Source of the DNA: DASQPR01 sp963724705
Lineage (GTDB): Bacteria; Actinomycetota; Actinomycetes; Mycobacteriales; Micromonosporaceae
NCBI GenBank assembly: GCA_963724705.1
Contig: CAVRVS010000001.1
Location: 372,001 to 436,000, forward strand
Length of the DNA stretch: 64,000 bases
Reading direction: 5' to 3'
A model generated the notes under the pieces. The model searched no databases. It saw only the letters and a program-made list of their open reading frames with translations, and was not told the DNA's origin. The position numbers and the translations under genes were made by a program. Of the stretch, positions 1-8,895 are shown piece by piece. Each line of letters opens with the position of its first letter. Within the stretch, counting starts at the first letter, position 1.

Positions 1-620
1 GGATTTACCGTGGGATCGACAGGTCGTGCATTCGAACCCGGGCCGGCCGCTCGGCCCGTCGGGGGTTCGCCGGAACCACCGCCACTCACCGGCTGGCGAT
101 AGCCACCGCCATTGACTGGCTCAAAGAGCCCACCACCACTCACCGGCTCGCGATAACCACCACCGCTGACCGGCTCAAAGAGCCCACCACCACTCACCGG
201 CTCGCGATTACCACCACCGCTGACCGGCTCGAAGAACCCGCCACCGCTCACCGGCGCCCCATACACGCCGGTTTCGCCGCCGCGCTGCCGCGGTCCGACC
301 ATGCCGGCGGGCGGCGCACCCGAGCGATCCTGATAGCCGGCTCGCGACGGGTCACTGATGCGATCGCGGCCGCGATCCGGAGCGGCGGCCCGGCCGGCTG
401 CGTCCCCGCCGACCGCACGCTCCGGCCGGCCACGGTCGCCGCGCCGGCCGTTGTCGACCGGACCCGCAGGGTGATCGTGATCCGGCGACCCGTCACTGGG
501 ACGTCGAGGGTCGTCGCCGAAGTCGTCGGCGCCAGGTCGGTTCGCGAGGCGCGCCCGGTCGAGTAGGGAACGCCACCGTGGCGTCGGTTCGGCGCGATCC
601 GCTGCCTCCGTGCGATCCAC
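1..620 (-). CDS. Partial low-complexity protein with seven 9-residue PVSGGG repeats
   Basis: This frame is open from a GTG at 620 to the window edge, giving 206 codons with the C-terminus missing. The GTG is preceded by a good ribosome site (AGGAGGTGAGCGC), which sets the start. Residues 1 to about 120 are rich in Arg, Asp, Gly and Pro and look disordered. They are followed by seven perfect-length 9-residue units of the form (E/A/Q)PVSGGGxx. The last two residues alternate mainly between LF and YR, giving a 54-base higher-order period. I see no catalytic motif or membrane segment in the visible part. It is the last visible gene of the leftward run. I do not recognise the family; a membrane or surface protein with a disordered N-terminus is only a guess. 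Confidence 0.6.
   Translation of the reverse strand, partial: MDRTEAADRAEPTPRWRSLLDRARLANRPGADDFGDDPRRPSDGSPDHDHPAGPVDNGRRGDRGRPERAVGGDAAGRAAAPDRGRDRISDPSRAGYQDRSGAPPAGMVGPRQRGGETGVYGAPVSGGGFFEPVSGGGNREPVSGGGLFEPVSGGGYREPVSGGGLFEPVNGGGYRQPVSGGGSGEPPTGRAAGPGSNARPVDPTVN
69..257 (-). repeat. Seven in-frame 27-bp coding repeats
   Basis: Seven consecutive 27-base units fill exactly 189 bases inside the partial gene. Each encodes a Pro-Val-Ser-Gly-Gly-Gly core (one unit has Asn for Ser). Alternate units are nearly identical at the DNA level, which suggests recent duplication of 54-base pairs. Confidence 0.85.
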
Positions 621-909
621 GCGCTCACCTCCTGCCGCTCGGCCCCAGCCGTTGCCCGTGGTGACCAGGGTACGGTCAGCAACCGACTTCCGGCTGTCTG
701 GTACCCGCCGGTTCGGCGCGCGAAAACGCGGCTCATCAGGGCACGGAGGCCGCGAGCGCGACGCCACGTCCGGTTTGGTCGCTGTGCCGGGTCGGCCAGA
801 CACCGACCCCCACTCTTTCACATCGGCGCTCGGATGCCATCACGCTTCGGTCTCTGTCGGCCGCGTGCGGTGTGCTACACGATCGGCCGCCGCGGCGCAC
901 CGCGGCGGG

Positions 910-2136
910 TCAGCGTGGTTGAACTTCCTCGACCGGCGGCGGACTAGCGGTCAGCGTCTGGTCCGGCACTAGCGGCATGAACGTGTCACGACTCACATCG
1001 GGCGTCAGCGGGACGAGATCAACGGCACGCACCCCGTCTCGATCCGCCAGTGCGCGAAGATCGGTCAGCGATCCGTGCACGACCGCCCCGAACGCGCACT
1101 CGCATTCGCTCATGTACGCCGCCTTCTCGTCGATATCGGCGCGGACAGTGTCGTTGTAAATTTCCCGGAGCGCGTTCTCGCTCGGCGAGTGACCCAACTG
1201 TCCGATCTTCGTCTGAAGATCCGCCACCGCTCTGTCCAACGCGTACGCGTGCGCGCTCATCGCTTTGGTCACGTCATCCGGGATCATGCGGACTGGTGCC
1301 TCGACCACACCGGCCGGCGGCGCTCGCAGGAACACTTCGGCCGCTTGCACGTGGCCGAGCAGCGACGTCAGCCGCTCGGGCGGTACGGACGATGTGAACG
1401 AAACCAGCGCATAGCGCGACGTGGGCGGCCCGGCCTGCGCATCGGCCGCCACGGCCTGGTCGAGGATCGATCGGCGCGTCGTGAGGTATTCGTGGATCGC
1501 CTCGCCCGGCGAGGCGCCGACACGGATCGGGGCCGGCTTCGGGGCCGGGGTCGTTGGTCTGGTCGCCGCGTAGACCGCCACGACCGTGAGGGCCACACAG
1601 GCAACGGCACCGGTCGTCACCACGGCGCGGCCCCACAGAGCGCCGCGGCCGAGGGTCGCCAGGGCCCGCCCGACGGGCGGCAGCAAACGGCGGTCGATGG
1701 CCCGAAGGAAGCGACCGACCCGATGCCCGGGCCGCCGGGCCGCTGCACGTCGCAGCGCCGGCGGCAACCGGAGATTGACCGTACGTTCGGTCAGCGCGCT
1801 CGGCACCCCGGCGCCATCGGACGTTCCAGCGGACCCGTCGGCAGCCGGACTGGTGGTCGGCGCGGGCTGCCGTGGCATCCGTACGGTGTCGTCGGTTAGC
1901 GGCGCGGCCGATCGCGGTCGCGGTGCCGGCGTGTGCGCTGGCGGCGCCGGCGAAGCGTCCGTCCGTCCGACGCCACCGAGCCGACCTCCGAGGATCCCGG
2001 TCGCGTGTCGCCGGATCCGGCCGGTCGCGATCGACCATTTCGACATCGGCCGGCCATAGCCGTCACGCCTTGGCCGCTGGCCCCGCCCGCCGGGTTGTGT
2101 GGGCGTCGACGGCGGCGTGCCGGGCGGCGTCGGCAT
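910..2136 (-). CDS. Single-pass membrane protein of unknown function
   Basis: This 408-residue protein starts 6 bases after the stop of the RluD-type gene. Residues 1 to about 110 are Pro/Ala/Thr-rich and probably disordered. A basic region follows, then one strongly hydrophobic segment at about residues 169-192 (AVVTTGAVACVALTVVAVYA). The remaining 215 residues form a putative extracytoplasmic domain of mixed helix and strand, with a Cys-Glu-Cys triplet near residue 335. By the positive-inside rule the N-terminus is cytoplasmic. I do not recognise the C-terminal domain. A second Met at residue 31 is an alternative start. Its position at the tail of the dcw run suggests an envelope role, but that is inference only. 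Confidence 0.7.
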   Translation of the reverse strand: MPTPPGTPPSTPTQPGGRGQRPRRDGYGRPMSKWSIATGRIRRHATGILGGRLGGVGRTDASPAPPAHTPAPRPRSAAPLTDDTVRMPRQPAPTTSPAADGSAGTSDGAGVPSALTERTVNLRLPPALRRAAARRPGHRVGRFLRAIDRRLLPPVGRALATLGRGALWGRAVVTTGAVACVALTVVAVYAATRPTTPAPKPAPIRVGASPGEAIHEYLTTRRSILDQAVAADAQAGPPTSRYALVSFTSSVPPERLTSLLGHVQAAEVFLRAPPAGVVEAPVRMIPDDVTKAMSAHAYALDRAVADLQTKIGQLGHSPSENALREIYNDTVRADIDEKAAYMSECECAFGAVVHGSLTDLRALADRDGVRAVDLVPLTPDVSRDTFMPLVPDQTLTASPPPVEEVQPR

Positions 2137-2142
2137 ACGCGC

Positions 2143-3108
2143 TCACGCCGCTCGGAGAATCTCGAGTGCGGTCTCGAGATCGTCCGGGTACGGACTCGTA
2201 AACGTCACGATTTCACCCGTTCGGGGGTGCGCGAAAGACAGCGACTGCGCGTGCAGCCACTGCCGGTGCAGCCGCAGCCGGGCCGCGAGAGTGGGATCGG
2301 CTCCGTAGGTCAGATCCCCCACACACGGGTGCCGGAGCGCCGCGAAGTGGACCCGAATCTGGTGCGTACGGCCGGTCTCGAGGCGTACGTCGACGAGGCT
2401 CGCCGAGGGGAACGCCTCAAGGGTGTCGTAATGCGTCACGCTTGGTTTACCGCCAGTGACCACGGCCCACTTGTAGTCGGCCGTCGGGTGCCGGTCAATC
2501 GGTGCATCGACCGTTCCTCGCAGCGGGTCCAGATGACCTTGCACGACGGCGTGGTAGCGCTTGTCGACGTCCCGATCGCGGAACGCTCGCTTGAGGACGC
2601 TGTAGGCGTGCTCGCTCTTCGCGACGACCATCAGACCTGTGGTGCCGACATCCAGCCGGTGCACGATTCCCTGGCGCTCGGCCGCGCCGGATGTCGCGAT
2701 CGTCTGGCCGAGCGCGGTCAGGCCGGATAGGACGGTCGGGCCAGTCCATCCCGGACTCGGATGCGCGGCCACGCCGACCGGTTTGTCGACCACGACGATG
2801 TCGTCGTCGCTGTAGACGATCCGAAGGCCGGTGACCGCCATTGGCGTGATCGCCGCGCCGGCGCCGGGTGGCGCCGGCAACGTGACGTCGAGCCACGCGC
2901 CGGCGGTCACCTTGTCCGACTTCGAAAGCGGCGCGCCGTCGATCATGACGTCGCCGGCTTCGACGATCGCGGCCGCCGTCGTCCGCGACAGCCCGAACAT
3001 CCGGGACACCGCCTGGTCGACACGCAGCCCGTGCAGGCCATCCGGGATCGGCACAGATCGCCGCTCACCGCGGCCGAGGGCCGGACCCTCCGCTTCACTC
3101 ACGGGCAT
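2143..3108 (-). CDS. rluD: RluA/RluD-family 23S rRNA pseudouridine synthase
   Basis: This 321-residue enzyme isomerises uridine to pseudouridine in RNA. An N-terminal S4 RNA-binding domain (about residues 28-75) precedes the catalytic domain. The family signature HRLDVGTTGLMVVAK starts at residue 150, with the catalytic Asp at 153. The arginine motif GRTHQIRVH lies further on. I chose the ATG at 3108 because it overlaps the lspA stop as TGATG, a junction used repeatedly in this cluster. An in-frame start at 3189 would add 27 residues lying inside lspA. lspA next to an RluD-type gene is the common actinobacterial order. The exact target uridines cannot be read from the sequence. Confidence 0.92.
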   Translation of the reverse strand: MPVSEAEGPALGRGERRSVPIPDGLHGLRVDQAVSRMFGLSRTTAAAIVEAGDVMIDGAPLSKSDKVTAGAWLDVTLPAPPGAGAAITPMAVTGLRIVYSDDDIVVVDKPVGVAAHPSPGWTGPTVLSGLTALGQTIATSGAAERQGIVHRLDVGTTGLMVVAKSEHAYSVLKRAFRDRDVDKRYHAVVQGHLDPLRGTVDAPIDRHPTADYKWAVVTGGKPSVTHYDTLEAFPSASLVDVRLETGRTHQIRVHFAALRHPCVGDLTYGADPTLAARLRLHRQWLHAQSLSFAHPRTGEIVTFTSPYPDDLETALEILRAA

Positions 3109-3836
3109 CAGGTCCGGGCGCGCGATCCGTCGCGATGCCGGCCGGTGAGCTCGAGCAGGACGGCGAGGATCACACCGATCGTCAGGCACGAATCGGCAAA
3201 GTTGAAGATCGCGAAGCCGCGGCCCGAGTTGCTGAACAGCGAGATGAAGTCGACGACCTCGCCGCGGAACGGTGCCGGTGCGCGGAACAGACGGTCGATC
3301 AGATTGCCGAGTGCGCCGCCGACGACAAGCCCGAGCGAGATGGCCCAGCCAACGGAACGCAGCCGCAGACTGAGATAGGCGATGGCACCGACCACCACGA
3401 TGGCGATTGCCGGGAAGACCCAGGTGACACCGGTTCCCATGCTGAACGCAGCGCCGCGGTTGCGGATCAGGTCGAAATAGAGGACGCCGCCGATGACGCG
3501 CACGGGCTGACCTTCGCGGAGATGGGTGATGACGAGTTGCTTCGTGACGATGTCCACGACCACCGCCAGGATGGAGACGACCACAAGCACCGATACGGCG
3601 CGCGCGCGCGAACCACGCGGGCCGGCCTGATGGCCGTCGCTCGGCTGCACAACGTCGGGTACGCCCTCGTTACCGATGCCACTCACGGCGTTCGCGTTAA
3701 CTCCGTCCGGCCCGGCCTCGGAATCGCGCGACGGCCCCGGACCGCCGACGCGTACGGCAGCGGCCGGCCGAACGGGCGACGTGCGGGAGTCGTCGGGTGT
3801 CGCATCGTCCGCGCTGTCGCCGCCCACGGGCCTCAC
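3108..3836 (-). CDS. lspA: Lipoprotein signal peptidase (signal peptidase II)
   Basis: LspA cleaves the signal peptide from diacylglyceryl-prolipoproteins in the plasma membrane. The two catalytic aspartates are present: Asp181 in GNLIDRLF and Asp215 in FNFADS. The conserved Asn-Arg-Gly-Ala-Ala-Phe segment lies near residue 127. Four hydrophobic segments run from about residue 80 to the end. The first 75 residues are a Gly/Pro/Asp-rich extension that most LspA proteins lack. Since no better internal start is evident, the length of 242 residues is kept, but the N-terminus is uncertain. The stop overlaps the RluD start by one base. Confidence 0.93.
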   Translation of the reverse strand: MRPVGGDSADDATPDDSRTSPVRPAAAVRVGGPGPSRDSEAGPDGVNANAVSGIGNEGVPDVVQPSDGHQAGPRGSRARAVSVLVVVSILAVVVDIVTKQLVITHLREGQPVRVIGGVLYFDLIRNRGAAFSMGTGVTWVFPAIAIVVVGAIAYLSLRLRSVGWAISLGLVVGGALGNLIDRLFRAPAPFRGEVVDFISLFSNSGRGFAIFNFADSCLTIGVILAVLLELTGRHRDGSRART

Positions 3837-3873
3837 CGATGCCTCTCCGGTCCGCCGGCGGCGGACGGCGATG

Positions 3874-5166
3874 CTAACGCCGCTCCTCCAGCTGCTTGCA
3901 GGTCACGCAGAGGGTAGCCGACGGGAACGCGGCCAGGCGTTCGACCGGGATCGGATTGCCGCAGCGCTCACACCAGCCGTAGCCGCCCTCGTCGAGCCGC
4001 TCGAGGGCGCGCTCGACCTGGGTCACCCGTTCCAGGATGCTGTTGGCCAGGCTGATCTCCTGCTCACGCTCGAACGTCTTGGTGCCAGTGTCAGCCTGGT
4101 CGTCGCCGGCCGAGTCGGTGAGCCGGTCTCGCTGCAGCTCGGTGATCTCGGACAGCGTGAGGTCGTACTCGTCGCGGAGTTCGCCGAGCCGCCCGTGCAG
4201 AGCGACCCGGATCTTCTCGGTTTCTGCCGCACTCCGCTCGGTGCGCGGCGCAACTTTTGTCGCCGTCTTGCCCGACGTACGCGAAGCGGCGCTGCGCGTC
4301 GCGGTCGAGGTCGCCGCCGTCGTCTGGGTGTCCGCGGGCTTGGCCATGATGTCTCCCTCGGCCGCGGAATGCGCGGCGGTCGTCGATGTGGTGCCGGTCG
4401 TCGGAGTGCGGACGCTAGCCTTCGTCGCTTCGGACGCTTGAGCGCCCGTCTTGGTTGCGCCGCGCGGCTTGCCGGCCGCCGGCGTTCCCGCATCAACGCT
4501 TCCCGTCGGCGTTGTCTTCCCCGCCGGTGGCGCCGTGTCCGGGGCTACTGTCGCAGGCTTGGCCGCACCGCCGCGCCTCGTTTTCGTGGGCGTCGTCTTC
4601 GCCGCGGTCTTGGTCGTCTGGCGGGCCGCGGCTGCCCTCGTCGCGGCCGGTGCGGTCGTTGACTTGGGCGCCGTCGACTTAGCCGCGCTGGCCGCAGTCC
4701 CGGTGGATTTCGTCCCGGTGGATTTTGTCGTGGTGGATTTCGCCGCGGCCGTCTTGCTCGCAGCGGTCTTCGATCCACCGGTCTTGGCCGGGCTGGCCTT
4801 GCTCGTGGCCGACTTACTCTGGGCCGGGGTCGCGGCAGCCTTGGCGGCCTTTGCGGTTGATGTGGTCTTGCCGGCTGCATTCGCCGCCGTCTTGGCGGCG
4901 GCCGGCTTCGCCGCGACCGTCTTCGGACCGGCCTTGGCCGGCCCGGTGGCTTTCGCGGTGGTCGATGTCTTTTTGCCGGTACGTCCGGATGCCGCGCCCG
5001 CCGATACGGTCGCGGTTGTGGCGCGTGCCCGGCCCGCAGGCTGGGTGGCCGCGACCGGGCGGCCGGTCCGAGCTGCACTCGGAGCCGTTTCGGTCGCGTC
5101 CGTGGTGGCGTGTGCCGTCCGGGCGCGCGCCGGCGCCGTTCGCGCGACACCTGCCCTCTCGGCCAT
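3874..5166 (-). CDS. DksA/TraR-type zinc-finger protein with long Lys/Ala/Thr tail
   Basis: The last 110 residues form a DksA/TraR domain: a coiled-coil stretch, then a C-terminal zinc finger with CERC and CVTC pairs about 17 residues apart. Such proteins bind RNA polymerase through its secondary channel. About 300 residues before it are made of Ala, Lys, Thr, Ser and Pro in AAKTA and KST-like repeats, resembling bacterial histone-H1-like tails. I chose the ATG at 5166 because it follows GGGGGAAATGTG, a good ribosome site. A second strong site (GAGGGAGACATC) precedes an in-frame ATG at 4347 that would give a 157-residue DksA-sized protein, so two products are possible. The tail should be strongly basic and could bind DNA or RNA (inference). 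Confidence 0.85.
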   Translation of the reverse strand: MAERAGVARTAPARARTAHATTDATETAPSAARTGRPVAATQPAGRARATTATVSAGAASGRTGKKTSTTAKATGPAKAGPKTVAAKPAAAKTAANAAGKTTSTAKAAKAAATPAQSKSATSKASPAKTGGSKTAASKTAAAKSTTTKSTGTKSTGTAASAAKSTAPKSTTAPAATRAAAARQTTKTAAKTTPTKTRRGGAAKPATVAPDTAPPAGKTTPTGSVDAGTPAAGKPRGATKTGAQASEATKASVRTPTTGTTSTTAAHSAAEGDIMAKPADTQTTAATSTATRSAASRTSGKTATKVAPRTERSAAETEKIRVALHGRLGELRDEYDLTLSEITELQRDRLTDSAGDDQADTGTKTFEREQEISLANSILERVTQVERALERLDEGGYGWCERCGNPIPVERLAAFPSATLCVTCKQLEERR

Positions 5167-5344
5167 CACATTTCCCCCTATATATGAAACGACAGGCGCG
5201 GCGTGGCCGCGCACTGCTAAGGCTGGCAAGAATACGGAACCTAAAGCTGGCCGACAAACATGCCACACGATCTAACCAGAATTCGGTCACGAAGGGCATC
5301 TACCTGGAGATTATTGGTAATCCGGCCGTATCGGTATGGGACCG

Positions 5345-6883
5345 TCAATCGCGGCGGCGGCGCAGGAAGCGGTCGCGCACGAAATGGTGACCGTGGGTCG
5401 CCCGGGTGCGCTCCGGGATCCACCGCGCCAGCAGGCCACGATGGCTGACGGCGGCGAGCCGATCGGCCGTGGCGTCCCGTACCTCCTCCGTCGCGACGAT
5501 GAGCAGCGCATCACCCGCTTTGAGCCGGGTGCCGCGATCCGGCACGAAGCCCTTGCCGTCGCGGGTCACCATCGTCACGACCGCACCGACCGGCAGCCGC
5601 AGTTCGTCGAGGTGGACGCCGTTCAGCTTGCTGCCCCTCGGGATGTCGAGTTCCAAAAGATCGGCGCCCATCCGATCGAGCGGCGCGATCTCCACGTGCA
5701 GATCCGTCGGTTGGCTGTCGGCGGTCACCCGCGTGAGCCGGGCCACCGGCGGCAGGGTGGTTCCCTGGACGACGGTGAAGATCACGACGACCACGAAGAC
5801 GACATCGAACAGCGCTTCGGCGCCGGGCAACCGCTCGGAGAGCGGTACGGTCGCCAGAACGATCGGCACCGCACCCCGGAGCCCGGCCCAGGATAGAAAC
5901 GCTTGATCGCGCCACGGCCAGTGCAACGGCGTCAGGCTCACCGCCACCGATGCCGGCCGGGCCAGGAACAACAGCACCGCGCCGACCACGAGCCCGGGCA
6001 CGACCGCGTGGATCAACCGGCTCGGCGACGCGAGCAACCCCAGCAGCACGAACAACCCGATCTGGGCGAGCCACCCGAGACCGTCGGCGAAGCCGAGAAT
6101 CGATTGCCGATGCGGGACCCGGGCGTTGCCCAGCATGATGCCGGCAAGGTAGATCGCGATGAAGCCGGACGTGTGGGCGAGAGAACCGACAGCGTAGGCA
6201 AGGACAGTCAGGCCGACCGCGGCCAGCGGATAGAGGCCGGCCGCCGGCAACGCGACGTGCTTCAGCGTCCACGCGCCGGCCCACCCAACCGCGACACCGA
6301 TCAGGGCGCCGCCGACCAGTTCGCCGATCGCTTCCGGAATCTGTACCCAACCGAAGTGCGCATCCGGGACGGACAGCGCCAGCACCAGCAGGACGGCGAT
6401 GGCGTCGTTCATGCCGGATTCGGCTTCGAGCGTCGCGCCGACCTTGGGCCGTAATGGCAGCCGGCGCAGTGTCGAGAAGACCGCGGCGGCGTCGGTCGAG
6501 GACAGTACGGCGCCGTAGAGCAGAGCCAGCTGCCAGTCGTAGCCCAGTAACGCGTGGACGATCGCGCCGAGTACCACGACGCTGACGATCACCCCGACGG
6601 TGGAGAGCACGGTCGCGGCGCCCAGCGCCGGCCGTACGGCGGACCAGCGCGACGACAGGCCACCCTCGGCGATGATCAGGATCAGTGCGGCCAGCCCCAA
6701 GTGTCGGGTGAGTTCGGCATCGTCGAACCGGATGCCGAGTCCCGACTCGCCGAGGAGCAGGCCGAACCCCAGATATACCAGCAGACTCGGCAGCCCGAGT
6801 CGGCTCGACAGCCGGACCGCGACCGCGCCCGCCAGGACGACCGCGGCGCCGATGAGGATCGCGAGGTTCAGCTGATACGTCAT
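5345..6883 (-). CDS. NhaP2/CvrA-type K+/H+ antiporter with TrkA-C domain
   Basis: This 512-residue CPA1-type antiporter exchanges a monovalent cation for protons across the plasma membrane. About 12 hydrophobic segments cover residues 5-395. The family ion-binding region is seen as SSTDAAAVFS near residue 130 and ESGMNDAIAVLLV near residue 155. A soluble TrkA-C/RCK_C domain follows at about 400-490, which in NhaP2 proteins senses a ligand. The best match is therefore a potassium/proton antiporter, though the ion cannot be proven from sequence. The start codon overlaps the stop of the small upstream gene as ATGA. In Streptomyces ileS lies at this point of the cluster. Confidence 0.88.
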   Translation of the reverse strand: MTYQLNLAILIGAAVVLAGAVAVRLSSRLGLPSLLVYLGFGLLLGESGLGIRFDDAELTRHLGLAALILIIAEGGLSSRWSAVRPALGAATVLSTVGVIVSVVVLGAIVHALLGYDWQLALLYGAVLSSTDAAAVFSTLRRLPLRPKVGATLEAESGMNDAIAVLLVLALSVPDAHFGWVQIPEAIGELVGGALIGVAVGWAGAWTLKHVALPAAGLYPLAAVGLTVLAYAVGSLAHTSGFIAIYLAGIMLGNARVPHRQSILGFADGLGWLAQIGLFVLLGLLASPSRLIHAVVPGLVVGAVLLFLARPASVAVSLTPLHWPWRDQAFLSWAGLRGAVPIVLATVPLSERLPGAEALFDVVFVVVVIFTVVQGTTLPPVARLTRVTADSQPTDLHVEIAPLDRMGADLLELDIPRGSKLNGVHLDELRLPVGAVVTMVTRDGKGFVPDRGTRLKAGDALLIVATEEVRDATADRLAAVSHRGLLARWIPERTRATHGHHFVRDRFLRRRRD

Positions 6884-7113
6884 CCGCCGATTGCCGCTCC
6901 GCGCAGGGCGGCGAGCCGCTCGGCCAGGTCCTTGACGGCAGTGCTGATCGCGATGAGCGTGTCCCGACTCGTGTGTCCGACTCGAACGGCAAGGTCACCT
7001 GACCGCCGGCGAGCGCCAGCGGATGCACTGGCGGCGGTGACGCCAGTGCCGCCTGTCTCGACCCTTCGGGGGAACGTGACCATGACCCATTGTGCCGAAC
7101 CGGTGCCGGCCAT
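6880..7113 (-). CDS. Small protein coupled to the antiporter
   Basis: A 77-residue open frame ends in an ATGA overlap with the antiporter start, and its codons end mostly in G or C. These are the two reasons to regard it as real. The C-terminal half (VGHTSRDTLIAISTAVKDL) should form an amphipathic helix. No known motif is visible. Starts at 7122 (TTG) or 7083 (ATG) are possible. I do not recognise the family. Close coupling hints at a regulatory or accessory role for the antiporter, which is inference. Confidence 0.45.
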   Translation of the reverse strand: MAGTGSAQWVMVTFPRRVETGGTGVTAASASAGARRRSGDLAVRVGHTSRDTLIAISTAVKDLAERLAALRGAAIGG

Positions 7114-7182
7114 ACCCGTCAATGAGCGGCCGATGAGCCGTTCGGGACGTTCCCGGCCAAGCCCGGAGGCGTAGCCGGACGG

Positions 7183-7980
7183 TCAGACCTGCGACGCCTC
7201 GGCCAGCAGCTTCGAGTCGGGCTCGCACAACGCGCACGGCGTGAAGCCAAGTTCGATCGCCTCGCCGATGGGCAGCGGTTCGCTGTCCCGGCCCATCAGG
7301 TGCACACAGTGTGGCAGGTGGTAGCGCGGACGACCATCGATGACGAGCACCTCGCGGGACAGTGCGGCGACGCGCGCGGCGTCGTCAAGCGAGACCGACT
7401 CGGCATCCGGCTCGTCGGCCGGAATCTCGTCGTCGAACTCATCGTCGTAGTCGTCGCGGGCGTCGAACGGTGTGCCGGATGCCATACCATCGCGTCCGGC
7501 CGCGGCCAACCCCGCGTCGTCGCTTCCGGTCTCCGTTGTCGACTCCGATCCAGAGTGTGTCGATGCGCCATCGGGACGAGCAGCCTCGTCCGGGCCGGAC
7601 GCTTCGCCCCGCGCGGCCGACTGCGCGGGGATGGCGCCCCGGCTGGGCGATTCGCCCGATACCGGCGGCGTCGGTTCCGCGCCGGAGATCGTCGCGTCCG
7701 GGACACCGCCCCGGCGGAACCGGTCCCACCGGGACCGCCGTCCGGCCTCGACCGTGTCCCGAAACGGCGAGGGGAAGACCTGCGTCGGCGTGTTGTCGCC
7801 GGCCGGCGCGTCCTCGTCGTCCGCATCGGCCGACTGGCGCACACCGACAACGAGAACGATGGCGGCGATCACCGTCGCCGCCATCGAACCGACGATCAAA
7901 GGGTTCGAGCCATCCACGACACCGCCAACCAACAACCCGACGGCGACGAGGATGAGCAGAACGCTTCCGACTATCACCAC
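7183..7980 (-). CDS. Two-TM membrane protein with Ada-like Cys/His C-terminal domain
   Basis: This 265-residue protein opens with two hydrophobic segments (about residues 2-24 and 28-47). A disordered acidic, Ser/Asp-rich linker covers residues 50-200. The last 50 residues hold YHLPHCVHLMGRD and, 19 residues later, GFTPCALCEPD. This Cys-x-x-x...Pro-Cys-x-x-Cys-x-Pro pattern resembles the zinc-binding domain of the Ada repair protein and related small modules, so a metal site on the cytoplasmic side is likely. It sits between divIVA and the antiporter. Membrane proteins of this architecture are found in the dcw region of other actinobacteria as far as I recall; no function is known to me. Confidence 0.75.
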   Translation of the reverse strand: MVIVGSVLLILVAVGLLVGGVVDGSNPLIVGSMAATVIAAIVLVVGVRQSADADDEDAPAGDNTPTQVFPSPFRDTVEAGRRSRWDRFRRGGVPDATISGAEPTPPVSGESPSRGAIPAQSAARGEASGPDEAARPDGASTHSGSESTTETGSDDAGLAAAGRDGMASGTPFDARDDYDDEFDDEIPADEPDAESVSLDDAARVAALSREVLVIDGRPRYHLPHCVHLMGRDSEPLPIGEAIELGFTPCALCEPDSKLLAEASQV

Positions 7981-8004
7981 GTACCGCCTGCGGGGGGTAG
8001 GCGA

Positions 8005-8817
8005 TTACCGGCTGGGCGAGTCGATGGCGGACCGGTTGCCCGCGCCTCCATAGGCGTTGGTCGTGCCGGCCGCTGCGAGACCGCCGGAGTTACCGCCGCC
8101 GGGACGGTTGGTCGCTTCGCCCGCCCGGCCCATCTCGGCCTCGAGCCCTTCGCCGCGACCGTGCAGGTCGCGGAGCTGGCTCTCGAGGTACGCCTTGAGC
8201 CGCGTACGGTACTCGCGCTCGAACTGCTTGAGCTCCTCGATGTGCTTCTGCAGCGCAGTGCGCTTGGTGTCCAGACCGCCCATCGCCTCGGCGTGCCGCG
8301 TGCGGGCATCGCGATCGAGGGCCTCGGACTTCGCCCGCGCGTCGCGGACGAGCTCTTCGGACTTCGTCCGTGCATCCGAGAGCAGCTTGTCGGCTTCGCG
8401 ACGGGCATCGGTCACGTGGTCGTCAGCGGTGCGCTGAGCCATCATGAGCACGCGCAGCGCCTGCTGCTCGCCGTCGCCGGCCGGAGCCGCGCCGCCCTGC
8501 GAGCGGAGCTGCTCAAGCTCGCTCTGCATGGACCGGGCCGCCTGCTCGGCGGCCGCCTTGTCCCGCTGCAGGCGGTCAAGCTGTGCTTTGAGGTCGCCGT
8601 TCTCCTGGGCGAGACGCGGGTCGGCGGCCGAACCGGTCGCCTGACGGGGTGCGCCGCCGGAGGAGGCGCGCAGCTCGTTGTTGTCCTCGATGAGGCGCGC
8701 CAGTTCGCGCTCGACCTCGTCCAGGAACGCGTCGACCTCATCTTCGTCGTAGCCCCGCTTGCCGATCGGGGGCTTCTTAAAGGCGACGTTGTGGACGTCG
8801 GCCGGGGTCAGCGGCAT
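8005..8817 (-). CDS. divIVA: DivIVA/Wag31 polar growth and division scaffold
   Basis: DivIVA is a coiled-coil protein that marks negatively curved membrane. In actinobacteria it organises polar cell-wall growth. The N-terminal lipid-binding domain is clear in residues 1-50, with MPLTPADVHNVAFKKPPIGK and GYDEDEVDAFLD. It is followed by heptad-like coiled coil to about residue 230, then a short Gly/Asn-rich tail. The length of 270 residues fits Wag31-type proteins. The start follows AAGGAGTCTCG. Its place downstream of yggT and sepF is the standard actinobacterial order. Confidence 0.95.
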   Translation of the reverse strand: MPLTPADVHNVAFKKPPIGKRGYDEDEVDAFLDEVERELARLIEDNNELRASSGGAPRQATGSAADPRLAQENGDLKAQLDRLQRDKAAAEQAARSMQSELEQLRSQGGAAPAGDGEQQALRVLMMAQRTADDHVTDARREADKLLSDARTKSEELVRDARAKSEALDRDARTRHAEAMGGLDTKRTALQKHIEELKQFEREYRTRLKAYLESQLRDLHGRGEGLEAEMGRAGEATNRPGGGNSGGLAAAGTTNAYGGAGNRSAIDSPSR

Positions 8818-8895
8818 CGAGACTCCTTGGTCAGTCAGTTGCGGGTGCCGCGGAAGTGCTCACCACGTCAACGGCGCCCAGGTCCGGGCACGTGA

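Noticed and set aside
69..257. Regular repeats that could look like a CRISPR array
   Set aside because: The units are contiguous 27-mers in one reading frame encoding PVSGGG, with no unique spacers.
4451..5275. 274-residue Ala/Val-rich plus-strand frame
   Set aside because: It is the exact antisense of the Lys/Ala/Thr tail of the DksA-type gene; its composition is explained by that and it has no motif.
5345..7028. 505-residue Arg-rich minus-strand frame across the antiporter
   Set aside because: It is the antiporter gene read in another frame; only the antiporter frame has membrane segments and motifs.
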